64,000 bases of DNA, taken from positions 1 to 64,000 of the forward strand of contig NZ_SVEV01000005.1 of assembly GCF_015057185.1 (NCBI RefSeq), given 5' to 3'. The notes below the pieces were generated by a model that was not told the origin of the DNA, made no database searches, and saw only the letters and a list, made by a program, of their open reading frames with translations. This document shows, piece by piece, positions 44,499 to 54,807 of this stretch. This DNA is from Pseudobutyrivibrio sp. (GTDB lineage Bacteria; Bacillota; Clostridia; Lachnospirales; Lachnospiraceae). Numbering within the stretch: the stretch's first letter is position 1; each line of letters starts with the position of its first letter. The translations under genes and the position numbers were made by a program.

Positions 44499-45359
44499 AT
44501 GCAACCTTCAGGTACAACCAGACTTACCTGCCTACTTGGCAGCCCAGTAAGTCACAGTATTTCCCCTGCAATGCATAATACAGCATTTGAGGCCCTGGGC
44601 CTCGATTATTCTTACATGGCTTTCGATATTTCGGAGTCTCAAATCAAAAATGCTATTGATGCACTAAAGCTTCTTAATTGCAGAGGCTTCAACCTTACTA
44701 TGCCACTTAAAACAGCTATAATTCCATATTTAGACGAATTATCAGAAGCAGCTCGACTATCACATTCTGTAAATACTTGCGTATTTGAGGATGGAAAGCT
44801 AATCGGTCACACTACTGACGGCATCGGCTTCATGGAAGCCATGACAGACAGCGGCATTTCATACAAAAACAAAGTTATCACTATTCTTGGTGCCGGTGGT
44901 GCTGCCACTTCTATTATCGTGCAGGCTGCTTTAGACGGAGTCAGCAAAATTAATATTTTCAAAAGAAAAAATGCTACCTTCGATAAAATAGTTGATTTCG
45001 CAGACAAAATAACTAGGTCTACAGATTGCGACGTCTTTGTTTTTGACATGGCAGACGCTACCACCTTAGAATTTTGTCTCCAGGAAAGTGACATTTTAAT
45101 CAACGGAACTAACGTAGGTATGGGCGATGACGATTCTTCTTTAGTACCAGTAGAATTTCTTCGAAAAGAGCTAATAGTTACTGATGTCATTTACCATCCT
45201 GCATACACCAGATTATTAAAGGATGCCAAATCACTTGGATGTAAGGTTATGAACGGAAAATACATGCTCCTCTATCAAGGAGCGGCTGCATTTAAGCTTT
45301 GGACCGGCCAAGACATGCCAATCGACTTAATAAAAGAAAAATGCTTTACGGAGGACTAA
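44499..45359 (+). CDS. aroE: Shikimate dehydrogenase
   Basis: 286 residues from ATG 44499 (GGGAGG upstream; the TTG at 44484 is upstream of that site). SPVSHSISPAMHN, NLTMPLK with the catalytic lysine, and the NADP loop LGAGGAATSI. Converts 3-dehydroshikimate to shikimate. One base separates it from the DAHP synthase gene. Confidence 0.95.
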   Translation: MQPSGTTRLTCLLGSPVSHSISPAMHNTAFEALGLDYSYMAFDISESQIKNAIDALKLLNCRGFNLTMPLKTAIIPYLDELSEAARLSHSVNTCVFEDGKLIGHTTDGIGFMEAMTDSGISYKNKVITILGAGGAATSIIVQAALDGVSKINIFKRKNATFDKIVDFADKITRSTDCDVFVFDMADATTLEFCLQESDILINGTNVGMGDDDSSLVPVEFLRKELIVTDVIYHPAYTRLLKDAKSLGCKVMNGKYMLLYQGAAAFKLWTGQDMPIDLIKEKCFTED

Positions 45360-45360
45360 A

Positions 45361-46392
45361 ATGAGTTTCACATATTTACAAAAAATGCCAACACCTGAAG
45401 AAATCAAAGAACAGCTTCCTGTTCCAGCTGAGATTCAGGAAATAAAAAAACAGCGCGACCAGGAAATTTCAGATATCATCACAGGCAAGGACGACAGATT
45501 TTTATGCATCATCGGACCATGTTCTGCAGACAACGAGGACGCTGTTTGCGAATACATAAATAAGCTTTCTCGCGTTGCTGAGGACATCAAGGATAAAGTT
45601 CTCGTTGTGCCTCGCATTTACACAAACAAGCCACGTACAACAGGTAGCGGCTACAAAGGAATTGCTTCACAGCCAGACCCTAACGAAGCACCAGACATGG
45701 TTGCAGGACTTATTGCCATGAGAAAAATGCATATTCGCGCAATGACAGAGTCAAAGCTCACAGCCGCTGATGAGATGCTCTATCCTGAAAACTGGGGTTA
45801 TGTGGACGATTTACTCTCATATGTTGCCATCGGCGCACGTTCCGTTGAGGACCAGCACCACAGACTTACAGTATCAGGTTTTGATGTAGCCTCTGGAATG
45901 AAGAATCCTACTTCAGGTGATTTTTCAGTTATGCTTAATTCGGTGTACGCAGCCCAGCATCCACACCACTTCACCTTCTCTGGCTACGAGGTAACAACTA
46001 GCGGAAATCCACTTGCCCACACTATTTTACGTGGTGCCGTATCTAAACATGGTAACAGCACACAGAACTATCACTACGAAGATTTAATTCGTCTTCACAC
46101 TATGTACGAGGAAATGGATCTTGTAAATCCTGCTTGTATCATTGATGCTAACCACTCAAATTCAAACAAGCAGTTTAAAGAACAAATTAGAATCGTAAAG
46201 GAAGTGATGCACAACCGCAATCACTCAGATGATATTAAAAAGCTTGTAAAGGGTGTCATGATTGAAAGCTACCTAGTTGAGGGCAGCCAGCCTATATCAG
46301 ACCACCAGACCTACGGTCAGTCAATCACCGACCCATGTCTCGGCTGGGAAGACACCAGACATTTACTTTATACAATAGCAGAACGCAATTAA
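45361..46392 (+). CDS. DAHP synthase, AroF/G/H type
   Basis: 343 residues, type I-alpha. IIGPCSADNEDAV, VPRIYTNKPRTTGSGYKG (PEP binding), GARSVEDQHHR, IDANHSNSNKQ and the metal ligands are present. Catalyses the first step of the aromatic pathway. The feedback amino acid cannot be predicted from sequence. Ends at a strong bidirectional terminator. Confidence 0.95.
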   Translation: MSFTYLQKMPTPEEIKEQLPVPAEIQEIKKQRDQEISDIITGKDDRFLCIIGPCSADNEDAVCEYINKLSRVAEDIKDKVLVVPRIYTNKPRTTGSGYKGIASQPDPNEAPDMVAGLIAMRKMHIRAMTESKLTAADEMLYPENWGYVDDLLSYVAIGARSVEDQHHRLTVSGFDVASGMKNPTSGDFSVMLNSVYAAQHPHHFTFSGYEVTTSGNPLAHTILRGAVSKHGNSTQNYHYEDLIRLHTMYEEMDLVNPACIIDANHSNSNKQFKEQIRIVKEVMHNRNHSDDIKKLVKGVMIESYLVEGSQPISDHQTYGQSITDPCLGWEDTRHLLYTIAERN

Positions 46393-46427
46393 AAAAATCC
46401 TCGGGCTTATCGCTCGAGGATTTTTTT
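46391..46427. terminator. Bidirectional terminator
   Basis: AAATCCTCGGGC-TTATC-GCTCGAGGATTT flanked by A7 and T7, between convergent DAHP synthase and Nudix genes. Confidence 0.9.
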
Positions 46428-46428
46428 A

Positions 46429-46965
46429 CTATTTTCTAGCTGCATATGCCATAATTGCAGCAACAGTTTTGGAATCCTGAAGTGTTCCGGCGTAGCACAT
46501 ATCCATTAATTCCTTTAACTCAAAGGCTTTGATGTCTATGTCTTCACCTTCGTCCAAATGCTGTTCTCCAACTTTTTCTAGCTCTGTTGCCAGATAAACA
46601 TCAATGAACTCATCACAGAAAGCTACTGTAGTCTTAAGAGACAAAAGCTTTTCCATTTTGCCAGCTCTGTAGCCTGTCTCTTCTTCTAGCTCTCTAGCTG
46701 CACAAATCTTAGTATCCTCATCAAGAGAATCTCTCTTTCCAGCTGGAACCTCCCAAGTAAATCTATCAAGAGCATTTCTGTACTGGCGTACCATAAGAAG
46801 CCTCTCATCTGGAAGCACTGCCAAAACACAAGCAGCTCCCATTCTATGGCTTACAAAATCCCATTTATCTTCCTTGCCATTTGGAAGCTTTACAGTATCC
46901 TGATAAATATCTAAAATAGCTCCGCTATGTATTAATTCTCTTTTAATTCTTTCAATTTTTTCCAT
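46429..46965 (-). CDS. Nudix ADP-ribose pyrophosphatase-like protein
   Basis: 178 residues. EVPAGKRDSLDEDTKICAAR with REL(E)EETGYRAG is the Nudix box, and QYRNALDRFTWE precedes it as in ADP-ribose pyrophosphatases. DEGEDIDIKAFE supports the same class. Hydrolyses ADP-ribose or similar. Single gene. Confidence 0.9.
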   Translation of the reverse strand: MEKIERIKRELIHSGAILDIYQDTVKLPNGKEDKWDFVSHRMGAACVLAVLPDERLLMVRQYRNALDRFTWEVPAGKRDSLDEDTKICAARELEEETGYRAGKMEKLLSLKTTVAFCDEFIDVYLATELEKVGEQHLDEGEDIDIKAFELKELMDMCYAGTLQDSKTVAAIMAYAARK

Positions 46966-47112
46966 TATAATCCCCTTCTTTTAATCTATTTAATCAAAAT
47001 ATTTTATTTATTATACTAGCCCCCCTTAGGTCAGCTTATGGTAGTAGTTTAATACTTTTTAATCTGTAAAGCAAATGCTTTTTGAAATTTAAATTATAAA
47101 AATGTTCAAAAA

Positions 47113-47136
47113 AAGCGGGTGGAAATCCACCCGCTT
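47113..47136 (-). terminator. Terminator of rny
   Basis: AAGCGGGTGG-AAAT-CCACCCGCTT with T7 on the minus strand. Confidence 0.92.
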
Positions 47137-47143
47137 AAAATTC

Positions 47144-48694
47144 TTACTTTGCGTAATCTGTAACTCGTGATTCACGAATAACATTAACCTTAATCTGTCC
47201 AGGATACTCAAGCTGTGATTCTATCTGCTTTGAAATATCCCTAGCCATGATGACCATATCGGCATCTGAAACCTGTTCAGGAACCACCATGATACGAATC
47301 TCTCTACCTGCTTGAATAGCAAAAGATTTTTCTACACCCTTAAATCCGTTTGAAATTTCTTCTAATTCTTTTAATCTGTTTGTATAAGTCTCCATTGCCT
47401 CTCTACGAGCACCTGGTCTTGCTGCACTAATAGTATCAGCAGCCTGTACGATGCATGCGATAAGAGTCTCTGGCTCAACATCACCATGATGTGCCTCAAC
47501 AGCATTAATAACTGTCTGAGATTCCTTATACTTGCGGCAAAGATCAGCACCGAGCTGTACATGAGTACCCTCTTGCTCTCTATCTACTGCCTTACCAATA
47601 TCATGAAGTAAACCAGCGCGCTTAGCCATTCTAACATCTAAACCAAGCTCAGCGGCAAGTAAACCTGATAATTGAGCAACTTCGATGGAATGCTTTAACA
47701 CATTCTGTCCGTAGCTAGTTCTGAATTTCATCTTTCCTAAAAGTCTAAGAAGCTCTGGGTGAATACCCTGAACACCAACCTCGAGAGCGGCTGCATCACC
47801 TTCTTCTCTGATTTGCTGTTCTACTTCTTTCTTAGCCTTTTCAACTGTTTCCTCAATTCTAGCTGGATGAATACGTCCATCTACAATGAGTTTTTCCAAT
47901 GCAATACGAGCAATCTCGCGTCTCACTGGATCAAAAGCTGATAAAATAACTGCCTCTGGAGTATCATCAATGATAAGCTCAACACCTGTCATTGTCTCAA
48001 GTGTTCGGATATTTCTACCCTCTCTACCAATGATACGTCCCTTCATTTCGTCATTAGGAAGCTGCACTACTGAGATGGTAGTCTCAGCAACATGATCAGC
48101 TGAACACTTCTGAATAGCACTAACAACAATATCACGTGCCTTCTTGTCAGCTTCATCCTTTGCCTGTGCAAGAGTTTCTTTAATAAGCTTTGCTGCGTCT
48201 AATTTGACGTCTTCTTCTACAGATTTTAAAAGTTGTTCTTTTGCTTGTTCGGAGGTAAGTCCTGAGATTCTCTCTAGTTCCTGTATACGCTGTTGATTAA
48301 GCTTCGCAACTTCTTCTCGTTGCTTGTTTAGCTGCTGTTCTTGACGAGCAAATTCAGCTTCTTTCTTTTCACATGCATCTAACTTCTTTTCAAGGTTATC
48401 CTCTTTTTGAGAAATACGATGCTCGCTTCTCTGAATCTCTGCTCGGCGCTCGCGAATTTCTTTGTCGAGATCATTCTTCTGCTTCATAGCCTCTTCTTTG
48501 GCTTCGAGCATAGCCTCTCTCTTTTTAGCCTCCGCACTCTTAACTGCCTCATCAATAATCTCACGTGCCTTCTCCTCAGCAGAACCAATCTTGTTTCTAG
48601 ACTGGGTCTTGTGATAATTATTAGAAAGTACCAGTGTAATAGCAACTGCAACAACAACCGCAACGATACAAATAATAATCGTTACTGCGTTCAC
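47144..48694 (-). CDS. rny: Ribonuclease Y
   Basis: 516 residues. N-terminal anchor (about 4-24), long coiled coil to residue 200, KH domain ([15 protein letters not shown]) and HD domain ([19 protein letters not shown]). Membrane-bound endoribonuclease of mRNA decay in Firmicutes. Length is standard. Confidence 0.97.
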   Translation of the reverse strand: MNAVTIIICIVAVVVAVAITLVLSNNYHKTQSRNKIGSAEEKAREIIDEAVKSAEAKKREAMLEAKEEAMKQKNDLDKEIRERRAEIQRSEHRISQKEDNLEKKLDACEKKEAEFARQEQQLNKQREEVAKLNQQRIQELERISGLTSEQAKEQLLKSVEEDVKLDAAKLIKETLAQAKDEADKKARDIVVSAIQKCSADHVAETTISVVQLPNDEMKGRIIGREGRNIRTLETMTGVELIIDDTPEAVILSAFDPVRREIARIALEKLIVDGRIHPARIEETVEKAKKEVEQQIREEGDAAALEVGVQGIHPELLRLLGKMKFRTSYGQNVLKHSIEVAQLSGLLAAELGLDVRMAKRAGLLHDIGKAVDREQEGTHVQLGADLCRKYKESQTVINAVEAHHGDVEPETLIACIVQAADTISAARPGARREAMETYTNRLKELEEISNGFKGVEKSFAIQAGREIRIMVVPEQVSDADMVIMARDISKQIESQLEYPGQIKVNVIRESRVTDYAK

Positions 48695-48859
48695 AGGAGC
48701 ACCTCCTTATTTAATTTTCTAATTGGAATATAAAATAAAAGCTATAATGCTCTCATTTATAATCTTCAACAAGTTAAGTTTAACTTTCTAATGGGCTTAT
48801 GTCAAGAGAATGTATACTATATATAGTAGTATTCTATAGGCTACAAAAACTATATTTTC

Positions 48860-49453
48860 TTAGTTTAACGCTCTTTTAATTGTGTCCGATGAATATCCAC
48901 GTCCAGCCAAAAATCGATACATCTTTGCCTTGTCTTCGTAGGTGGCATTTTCTCGATCATAATGCTTTTTGTCCATCAATTCTTGAATCAAATCAAGCTC
49001 ATCGACGGTGTATTCTTCCTCGATAACCCTATCGATAACATCAGGCGCCACTCCTTTGTTAAGCAAATCCTGTTTGATTCGCTTTTTACTGCGGGACTCC
49101 TGATAAAAGCGTACGTGGCTGGCAGCCATCCTAGCATCATCTAAATATCCATAATCATTAATATAATCTATGGCAATATCAATTATTTCAGAAGGATATC
49201 CACCTTCTCTAAGCTTATCTCTGAGATTCTGCTCTGAGCGGTCCTGTTTTTCTAGTAGATGTAAAGCTCGCTTTTTACAACGAGGAATCAATATTTCAGT
49301 GCAGATTTCCTGATAGCTCTCAGGAGATAAATCTGCCCCTTCTTCTATTTTGTAGCTCTCATATTCTTTTTTATAAAGAACAAAATCTGCCCCGCCAGCG
49401 AGACAGATTTTTGCTCTTCCCTTGGTAAGCTTAACAAGAGATTTAACTTCCAT
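48860..49453 (-). CDS. recX: RecX regulatory protein
   Basis: 197 residues. Helical repeats with LHLLEKQDRSEQNLRDKLRE, YLDDARMAASHVRFYQESRS, GVAPDVIDRVIEE. RecX modulates RecA filaments. It lies 2 bp downstream of recA and is thus under the same LexA control. Confidence 0.93.
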   Translation of the reverse strand: MEVKSLVKLTKGRAKICLAGGADFVLYKKEYESYKIEEGADLSPESYQEICTEILIPRCKKRALHLLEKQDRSEQNLRDKLREGGYPSEIIDIAIDYINDYGYLDDARMAASHVRFYQESRSKKRIKQDLLNKGVAPDVIDRVIEEEYTVDELDLIQELMDKKHYDRENATYEDKAKMYRFLAGRGYSSDTIKRALN

Positions 49454-49455
49454 AA

Positions 49456-50511
49456 TTATTCAATAACCTCAGTAGGAATGTCTGATTTCTCACCACCAAC
49501 TAAACCAACTTCTACGTCATCTGCATCTGAGTAATGCTTTCTGATAGCATCAGAAATCTCATCACAAACATCTGGATTCTGCTTGAGGTATGTCTTTGCA
49601 TTTTCACGACCCTGGCCAATTTTCTCTCCAAGATATGCATACCAAGCACCTGACTTCTGAATGATGTCTAAGTTAGTAGCAACATCAAGAATATCACCCT
49701 CACGAGAAATACCCTCGCCGAACATAATATCAAACTCAGCCTCTCTAAATGGAGGTGCTACCTTGTTCTTTACAATTTTGGCACGAGTTCTGTTACCAAT
49801 AACTTCACCGTTCTGCTTTAAAGCCTCGATACGACGAACATCGATACGTACTGAAGCATAGAACTTAAGGGCACGACCACCTGTTGTAGTCTCTGGATTA
49901 CCAAACATAACGCCAACCTTTTCACGTAACTGATTGATAAAGATAACTACACAATTAGTCTTTGCAACTATACCAGTAAGCTTTCTCATAGCCTGTGACA
50001 TAAGACGTGCATGAAGACCTACGTGTGAATCACCCATATCACCATCAATCTCGGCCTTTGGTACAAGGGCTGCAACAGAGTCAACTACGATAATATCCAT
50101 AGCACCAGAACGTACCATAGTCTCTGTAATCTCAAGAGCCTGCTCTCCATTATCAGGCTGAGAAATATATAAATCATCGATATTAACACCGATTGCCTTT
50201 GCGTATTTAGGATCGAGGGCATGCTCAGCATCGATGAAACCAGCGATACCGCCAGCCTTCTGTACTTCTGCTACAGCATGAAGAGCAAGTGTAGTCTTAC
50301 CAGATGACTCAGGTCCGTAAATCTCGATAATACGTCCCTTAGGAAATCCACCCTGTCCAAGTGCAATATCAAGGCTAATAGAGCCTGTAGGTACTGTCTC
50401 AACCTGAATGTTAGCTCCCTCGCCAAGCTTCATAACGGAACCCTTTCCGTACTGCTTTTCAATCTGCGAAATAGCCGCATCTAACGCTTTTAATTTATCT
50501 TCATTTGCCAT
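49456..50511 (-). CDS. recA: Recombinase RecA
   Basis: 351 residues. [14 protein letters not shown] (Walker A), the L1/L2 loops ([34 protein letters not shown]) and the conserved end are present. Central to homologous recombination and SOS induction. An SOS box lies 17 bp before the start. Confidence 0.98.
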   Translation of the reverse strand: MANEDKLKALDAAISQIEKQYGKGSVMKLGEGANIQVETVPTGSISLDIALGQGGFPKGRIIEIYGPESSGKTTLALHAVAEVQKAGGIAGFIDAEHALDPKYAKAIGVNIDDLYISQPDNGEQALEITETMVRSGAMDIIVVDSVAALVPKAEIDGDMGDSHVGLHARLMSQAMRKLTGIVAKTNCVVIFINQLREKVGVMFGNPETTTGGRALKFYASVRIDVRRIEALKQNGEVIGNRTRAKIVKNKVAPPFREAEFDIMFGEGISREGDILDVATNLDIIQKSGAWYAYLGEKIGQGRENAKTYLKQNPDVCDEISDAIRKHYSDADDVEVGLVGGEKSDIPTEVIE

Positions 50512-50527
50512 TTATAAAACCTCCGTT

Positions 50528-50539
50528 CGGAACAACTGT
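50528..50539 (-). promoter_or_regulatory. LexA/SOS box of recA-recX
   Basis: The perfect Gram-positive core GAAC-N4-GTTC occurs as CGAACAGTTGTTCC on the minus strand. It lies between the AT-rich -10 region and the GGAGG site. Confidence 0.9.
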
Positions 50540-50620
50540 TCGTTCTTTTAATATAATAATAGTGAAACCAAAAACAAATGTCAACAATTAATTGGGAAAT
50601 AAAAAACGATAAAAACAAAA

Positions 50621-50642
50621 GACAGTGACGAACGTCACTGTC
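50621..50642 (-). terminator. Terminator of prfC
   Basis: GACAGTGACG-AA-CGTCACTGTC followed on the minus strand by TTTTGTTTTT. Confidence 0.9.
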
Positions 50643-50684
50643 CATTAATATACAGATGTTTTATCACCTAGTCAAGCTTATTTT

Positions 50685-52274
50685 TTAATTTGAACCAAAC
50701 TCAGATAATACCAATCCTTCGTTTCTATCCTGAACCATACCTACCGACCAAGAGTTAACGAATAATAATAAAGGTCTATCCTTTAAGTCCTTAATCTTTT
50801 TCATATCTGATGTACCAGAAATCTTGTTAATATCGTAGTCTCCCTCTATCCATCTGATATGCTCATAAGGAAGATTCTCTAAAGCGATTTCTACATTGTA
50901 CTCATTGTTCAAACGATATTTCAAAACATCAAACTGAAGAACACCAACTACGCCTACGATGATCTCCTCCATACCAGTGTTGAACTCCTGGAAAATCTGA
51001 ATAGCACCTTCCTGTGCAATCTGTGTAATACCCTTCATGAACTGCTTACGCTTCATGGTATCAATCTGACGAACACGTGCAAAATGCTCTGGTGCGAATG
51101 TAGGAATACCCTCGAACTTGAATGGCTTTTTTGCTGATGTAAATGTATCACCAATGCTGTAAAGACCTGGATCAAATACACCAATGATATCGCCAGCATA
51201 TGCCTTATCAACGATTTTACGCTCATCAGCCATCATCTGCTGTGGAGCAGAAAGCTTTGCCTTTCTACCGCCCTGAACATGTAAATAATCCTTTGAAGCA
51301 TCAAATGTACCAGAACAAATTCTAAGGAATGCTACACGGTCACGGTGTGCCTTGTTCATGTTTGCCTGAATCTTGAATACAAATGCAGAGAAATCCTCAG
51401 AAAATGGGCTAATTTCTCCTGCATCACTCTTTCTAGGAAGTGGGCTGTATGTCATCTTCAGGAAGTGCTCAAGGAAAGTCTCAACACCAAAGTTTGTAAG
51501 AGCTGAACCGAAAAATACTGGAGAAAGCTCACCAGCTGTAACAAGCTCCTGATCAAACTCAGCACCAGCACCATCTAAAAGCTCAAGCTCTTCCATGAGC
51601 TGTGCATATTTATCCTCACCAATCTCATCCTTTAAGGCTGGATCATCGATAGAAAGAATGCGCTCCTCGCCCTGCTTTGTACCCTTTTGTGTATCAGAGA
51701 ACATGCGCACTGTACGCTCATTTCTATCGTAAACGCCCTTGAACTCCTTACCAGAGCCAATTGGCCAGTTTACAGGAACTGTAGCAATACCAAGCTCATT
51801 TTCAATGTCATCTAAAAGCTCAAAAGTATCATTTGCATCTCTATCCATCTTATTGATAAATGTGAAAATAGGTATATGTCTCATAACACAAACCTTGAAA
51901 AGCTTTCTAGTCTGTGCCTCAACACCCTTTGATGCATCGATAACCATTACAGCTGAATCAGCAGCCATAAGTGTACGATATGTATCCTCAGAGAAATCCT
52001 GGTGACCTGGTGTATCCAAAATATTTATACAGTATCCGTCATACTCAAACTGAAGAACTGAAGAAGTAACAGAAATACCTCTCTCTTTCTCAATTTCCAT
52101 CCAGTCAGAAACTGCATGACGAGCTGTAGCCTTTCCCTTTACGGAACCTGCTAAGTTAATTTGTCCACCATATAAAAGGAACTTCTCTGTAAGAGTCGTT
52201 TTACCTGCATCCGGATGGGAAATAATCGCAAAAGTACGACGTCTCTTTATCTCTTCTTCAACTGTATAAGCCAT
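50685..52274 (-). CDS. prfC: Peptide chain release factor 3
   Basis: 529 residues. GTPase with AIISHPDAGKTTLTEKFLLY, DTPGHQDFSEDTYRT and NKMDRDAND; RF3-specific GSALTNFGVETFL and VGVLQFDVLKYRL. Recycles RF1/RF2 from the ribosome. Usual length. Confidence 0.96.
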   Translation of the reverse strand: MAYTVEEEIKRRRTFAIISHPDAGKTTLTEKFLLYGGQINLAGSVKGKATARHAVSDWMEIEKERGISVTSSVLQFEYDGYCINILDTPGHQDFSEDTYRTLMAADSAVMVIDASKGVEAQTRKLFKVCVMRHIPIFTFINKMDRDANDTFELLDDIENELGIATVPVNWPIGSGKEFKGVYDRNERTVRMFSDTQKGTKQGEERILSIDDPALKDEIGEDKYAQLMEELELLDGAGAEFDQELVTAGELSPVFFGSALTNFGVETFLEHFLKMTYSPLPRKSDAGEISPFSEDFSAFVFKIQANMNKAHRDRVAFLRICSGTFDASKDYLHVQGGRKAKLSAPQQMMADERKIVDKAYAGDIIGVFDPGLYSIGDTFTSAKKPFKFEGIPTFAPEHFARVRQIDTMKRKQFMKGITQIAQEGAIQIFQEFNTGMEEIIVGVVGVLQFDVLKYRLNNEYNVEIALENLPYEHIRWIEGDYDINKISGTSDMKKIKDLKDRPLLLFVNSWSVGMVQDRNEGLVLSEFGSN

Positions 52275-52461
52275 ATAACCTCCACTTTAGTCCGCTTGTT
52301 ACGTTCTCAAGCCTGAGATATTGCTTGCGTTCACTAACATGTGAACACCAGCAACACTCATAGCTTGATAACTACAAGCTCATCTAAATATCTATAGTTT
52401 TTCAATTAATTCATATATAGGATAAATCCACGTACCCTATAACCGCTATAACCGAAAAATA

Positions 52462-52483
52462 GCCTGTACCAATTGGTACAGGC
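52462..52483 (-). terminator. Terminator of rpsU
   Basis: GCCTGTACC-AATT-GGTACAGGC followed by TATTTTT on the minus strand. The remaining 52,275-52,461 shows no gene. Confidence 0.88.
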
Positions 52484-52526
52484 CATAACTTCATAATTTG
52501 TAAGCTGTAAAACAAATAACTAATTA

Positions 52527-52700
52527 TTAGTATTTACGCTTTCTAGCAGCCTCAGACTTCTTCTTACGCTTTACTGAAGGCTTCTCATAGTGCTCACGCT
52601 TACGAATCTCCTGCTGGATGCCAGCCTTAGCACAGTTTCTCTTAAATCTACGAAGAGCGCTGTCTAATGACTCGTTTTCTTTAACTGTAACATATGACAT
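52527..52700 (-). CDS. rpsU: 30S ribosomal protein S21
   Basis: 57 residues: [20 protein letters not shown], then [20 protein letters not shown]. Standard S21 length and a basic tail. Binds the 30S subunit near the 16S rRNA 3' end. GGAGG precedes the start. Confidence 0.97.
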   Translation of the reverse strand: MSYVTVKENESLDSALRRFKRNCAKAGIQQEIRKREHYEKPSVKRKKKSEAARKRKY

Positions 52701-52826
52701 AGTCTAATCCTAACCTCCCTCCATTTGGGGACTTGTACTCATTAATCTAAAAGCACTAACAAGCATTTTAGCATAATAATCCGATTTGTCAACTATTATT
52801 AAAAAAATTAGATATATTCTCTACAA

Positions 52827-54662
52827 TTAATAAATATTTACAGGAAGTGTGCCTGTAGGTGTGCTGCCACCAAACAAGGTATAAATTGTTGCTGGCAAAT
52901 TAGGTCCATATGTTTTTTTATTAGGCTCTCCCGTTGGAATGTCAGGCATCCCCTTTGAGCTATAGCAAGCTAAAAGCCCATCGGCAGATGTATAACAAGC
53001 TAAATCATAAGGCAATTGACTACTAATTACAATAAATTTGCTATTATTCTCATGAGCCTTTTCAATGAGGGATAATGTCAGCTCTTGTTTTTCTATTTTC
53101 CCAGACGAAACTGCAGAAATCATTACTATCTCATCATACCCTACAATAGAATTCTCAATAAACTCATCAGGTAAATCCTTTGTGCACATAGCCGTAATCA
53201 TGCTTGTATCAACGCTAACGCCGTCCTCTTTTAGCTTATTAAGCGCATATAATATAGAGTTTCCTTGGTTCTCATTTGGATAAAGAATAAGAGTCTTTTT
53301 ATCCTCTGTAATTGGAAATGCTCCATCATTCTTAACACTGGTTACAGCCTTAAGTGTAATGCTCCACTCCAATTGGTGATGAGCGTTACTTCCAACTGTT
53401 TCTTTTGCCAACTGAACAGAAGGAGTGATTCTCGAAGCCATTGTCACTGTATTATAACTATCATCATACATTAAGCCATTCTTAGACTTTGCCTTTAAAA
53501 TTCTATAGACAGAATCGTTTACATTATCAATGGAAATCTCACCTTCATTTACAAGTGCAGCCACATCCTTAATATAGTTTTCCATATCAACTAGTCCCTC
53601 AGGAGTTGTGGTGTCAACAGGAATCAGGAGCATGTTTGCACCTGCATTAATTGCAAGCTTTGTAGAATCCAATTTGTCAAAATGCTCAGCGATAGCATCC
53701 ATCTCCAATGCGTCAGTTATTATAACTCCTTCAAATCCAATATCATTCCTCAAAATATCTGTGAGAATTGTTTTAGATAATGTAGCTGGTAAGTAAACCT
53801 GCTCACCTGTTGATTTTGAAGTATATGTTGTAGTTTCAATTTGAGGATATTGAATATGAGCTGTCATAACGAAATCCGCAGAACCTGCCACACTTCTAAA
53901 AGGAACAAGCTCTACCTGATTTAGTTCCTCATATGTTTTATTTATCATTGGAAGCCCTGTATGACTATCTGTATTTGTATCTCCATGGCCTGGAAAATGC
54001 TTTAGAGCTACAAGCACGCCATTATTGTGTAAGCCATCAATAAATCTACTTCCATAGCTAGCTACAACTTGTGGGTCATCTGAAAATGATCTAACTCCAA
54101 TAATTGGGTTTTCAGGATTGTTATTTACATCCATTACAGGAGCAAAATCCAAATTAATTCCTTGTACTGCCAATTCATTTCCAATAACATCAGCGGCCAT
54201 ATAAGCATTTTCTGGGTCTCCAGTTGCTGCAAGAGCCATATTTCCAGGCATTTGCGTGCCTGTATTTAAACGTGTAATATATCCACCTTCCTGATCAATG
54301 GAAACAAAAAGTGAGCTTACTGCTCCACCCTGTAAATTTGCCCTTTGCATGTCATAAACTAACTTTGTGGTTTGCTCAGCATCCGTAATGTTTTGAGCAA
54401 ATAATATCACACCACCAAAGCTGTATTTACTAAGTAGTCCGCTTTGTGCTTCATTTAGCACTGTAACATTTTCTTTTTCATCTCCAGTACCCCAATATCT
54501 AAATGCAGGAATAATCATTTGAGCAATTTTCTGCTCTAATGGCATCTGGTTCACCAAATCGTATATGGCATCATCTGCACTTACAACTGGCATACTTGGC
54601 GAAAATGCGAATAGCGATAAGCCTAGTAACAATACAAGAAATGAAGATAAAATCCTTTTCAT
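52827..54662 (-). CDS. GH3 beta-N-acetylhexosaminidase-like protein, secreted
   Basis: 611 residues from ATG 54662 (GGGGG site). Signal peptide to about residue 28 (LSSFLVLLLGLSLFAFSPSM). The GH3 domain has SIDQEGGYITRL, the KHFPGHGDTNTDSHTGLP catalytic loop (His/Asp dyad of NagZ-type enzymes) and ITDALEMDAI. A C-terminal 200-residue GH3_C-like domain follows. Probably recycles cell-wall or degrades GlcNAc polymers outside the cell. Confidence 0.9.
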   Translation of the reverse strand: MKRILSSFLVLLLGLSLFAFSPSMPVVSADDAIYDLVNQMPLEQKIAQMIIPAFRYWGTGDEKENVTVLNEAQSGLLSKYSFGGVILFAQNITDAEQTTKLVYDMQRANLQGGAVSSLFVSIDQEGGYITRLNTGTQMPGNMALAATGDPENAYMAADVIGNELAVQGINLDFAPVMDVNNNPENPIIGVRSFSDDPQVVASYGSRFIDGLHNNGVLVALKHFPGHGDTNTDSHTGLPMINKTYEELNQVELVPFRSVAGSADFVMTAHIQYPQIETTTYTSKSTGEQVYLPATLSKTILTDILRNDIGFEGVIITDALEMDAIAEHFDKLDSTKLAINAGANMLLIPVDTTTPEGLVDMENYIKDVAALVNEGEISIDNVNDSVYRILKAKSKNGLMYDDSYNTVTMASRITPSVQLAKETVGSNAHHQLEWSITLKAVTSVKNDGAFPITEDKKTLILYPNENQGNSILYALNKLKEDGVSVDTSMITAMCTKDLPDEFIENSIVGYDEIVMISAVSSGKIEKQELTLSLIEKAHENNSKFIVISSQLPYDLACYTSADGLLACYSSKGMPDIPTGEPNKKTYGPNLPATIYTLFGGSTPTGTLPVNIY

Positions 54663-54759
54663 TTTGCTACCCCCAATCATTTGATTCTTAATAGCCTTCT
54701 TTTTTTATTGTCTATTAATTCCAAAATTTATGTGTGAAGAAAGAATGAAAAATTTAAAA

Positions 54760-54790
54760 AAGCCCCGATTCTATTCTAGAATCGAGGCTT
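54760..54790 (-). terminator. Terminator of alaS
   Basis: AAGCCCCGATTCTA-TTC-TAGAATCGAGGCTT (one mismatch) with T6 on the minus strand. Confidence 0.9.
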
Positions 54791-54807
54791 ATAGCAAACC
54801 TATTTAA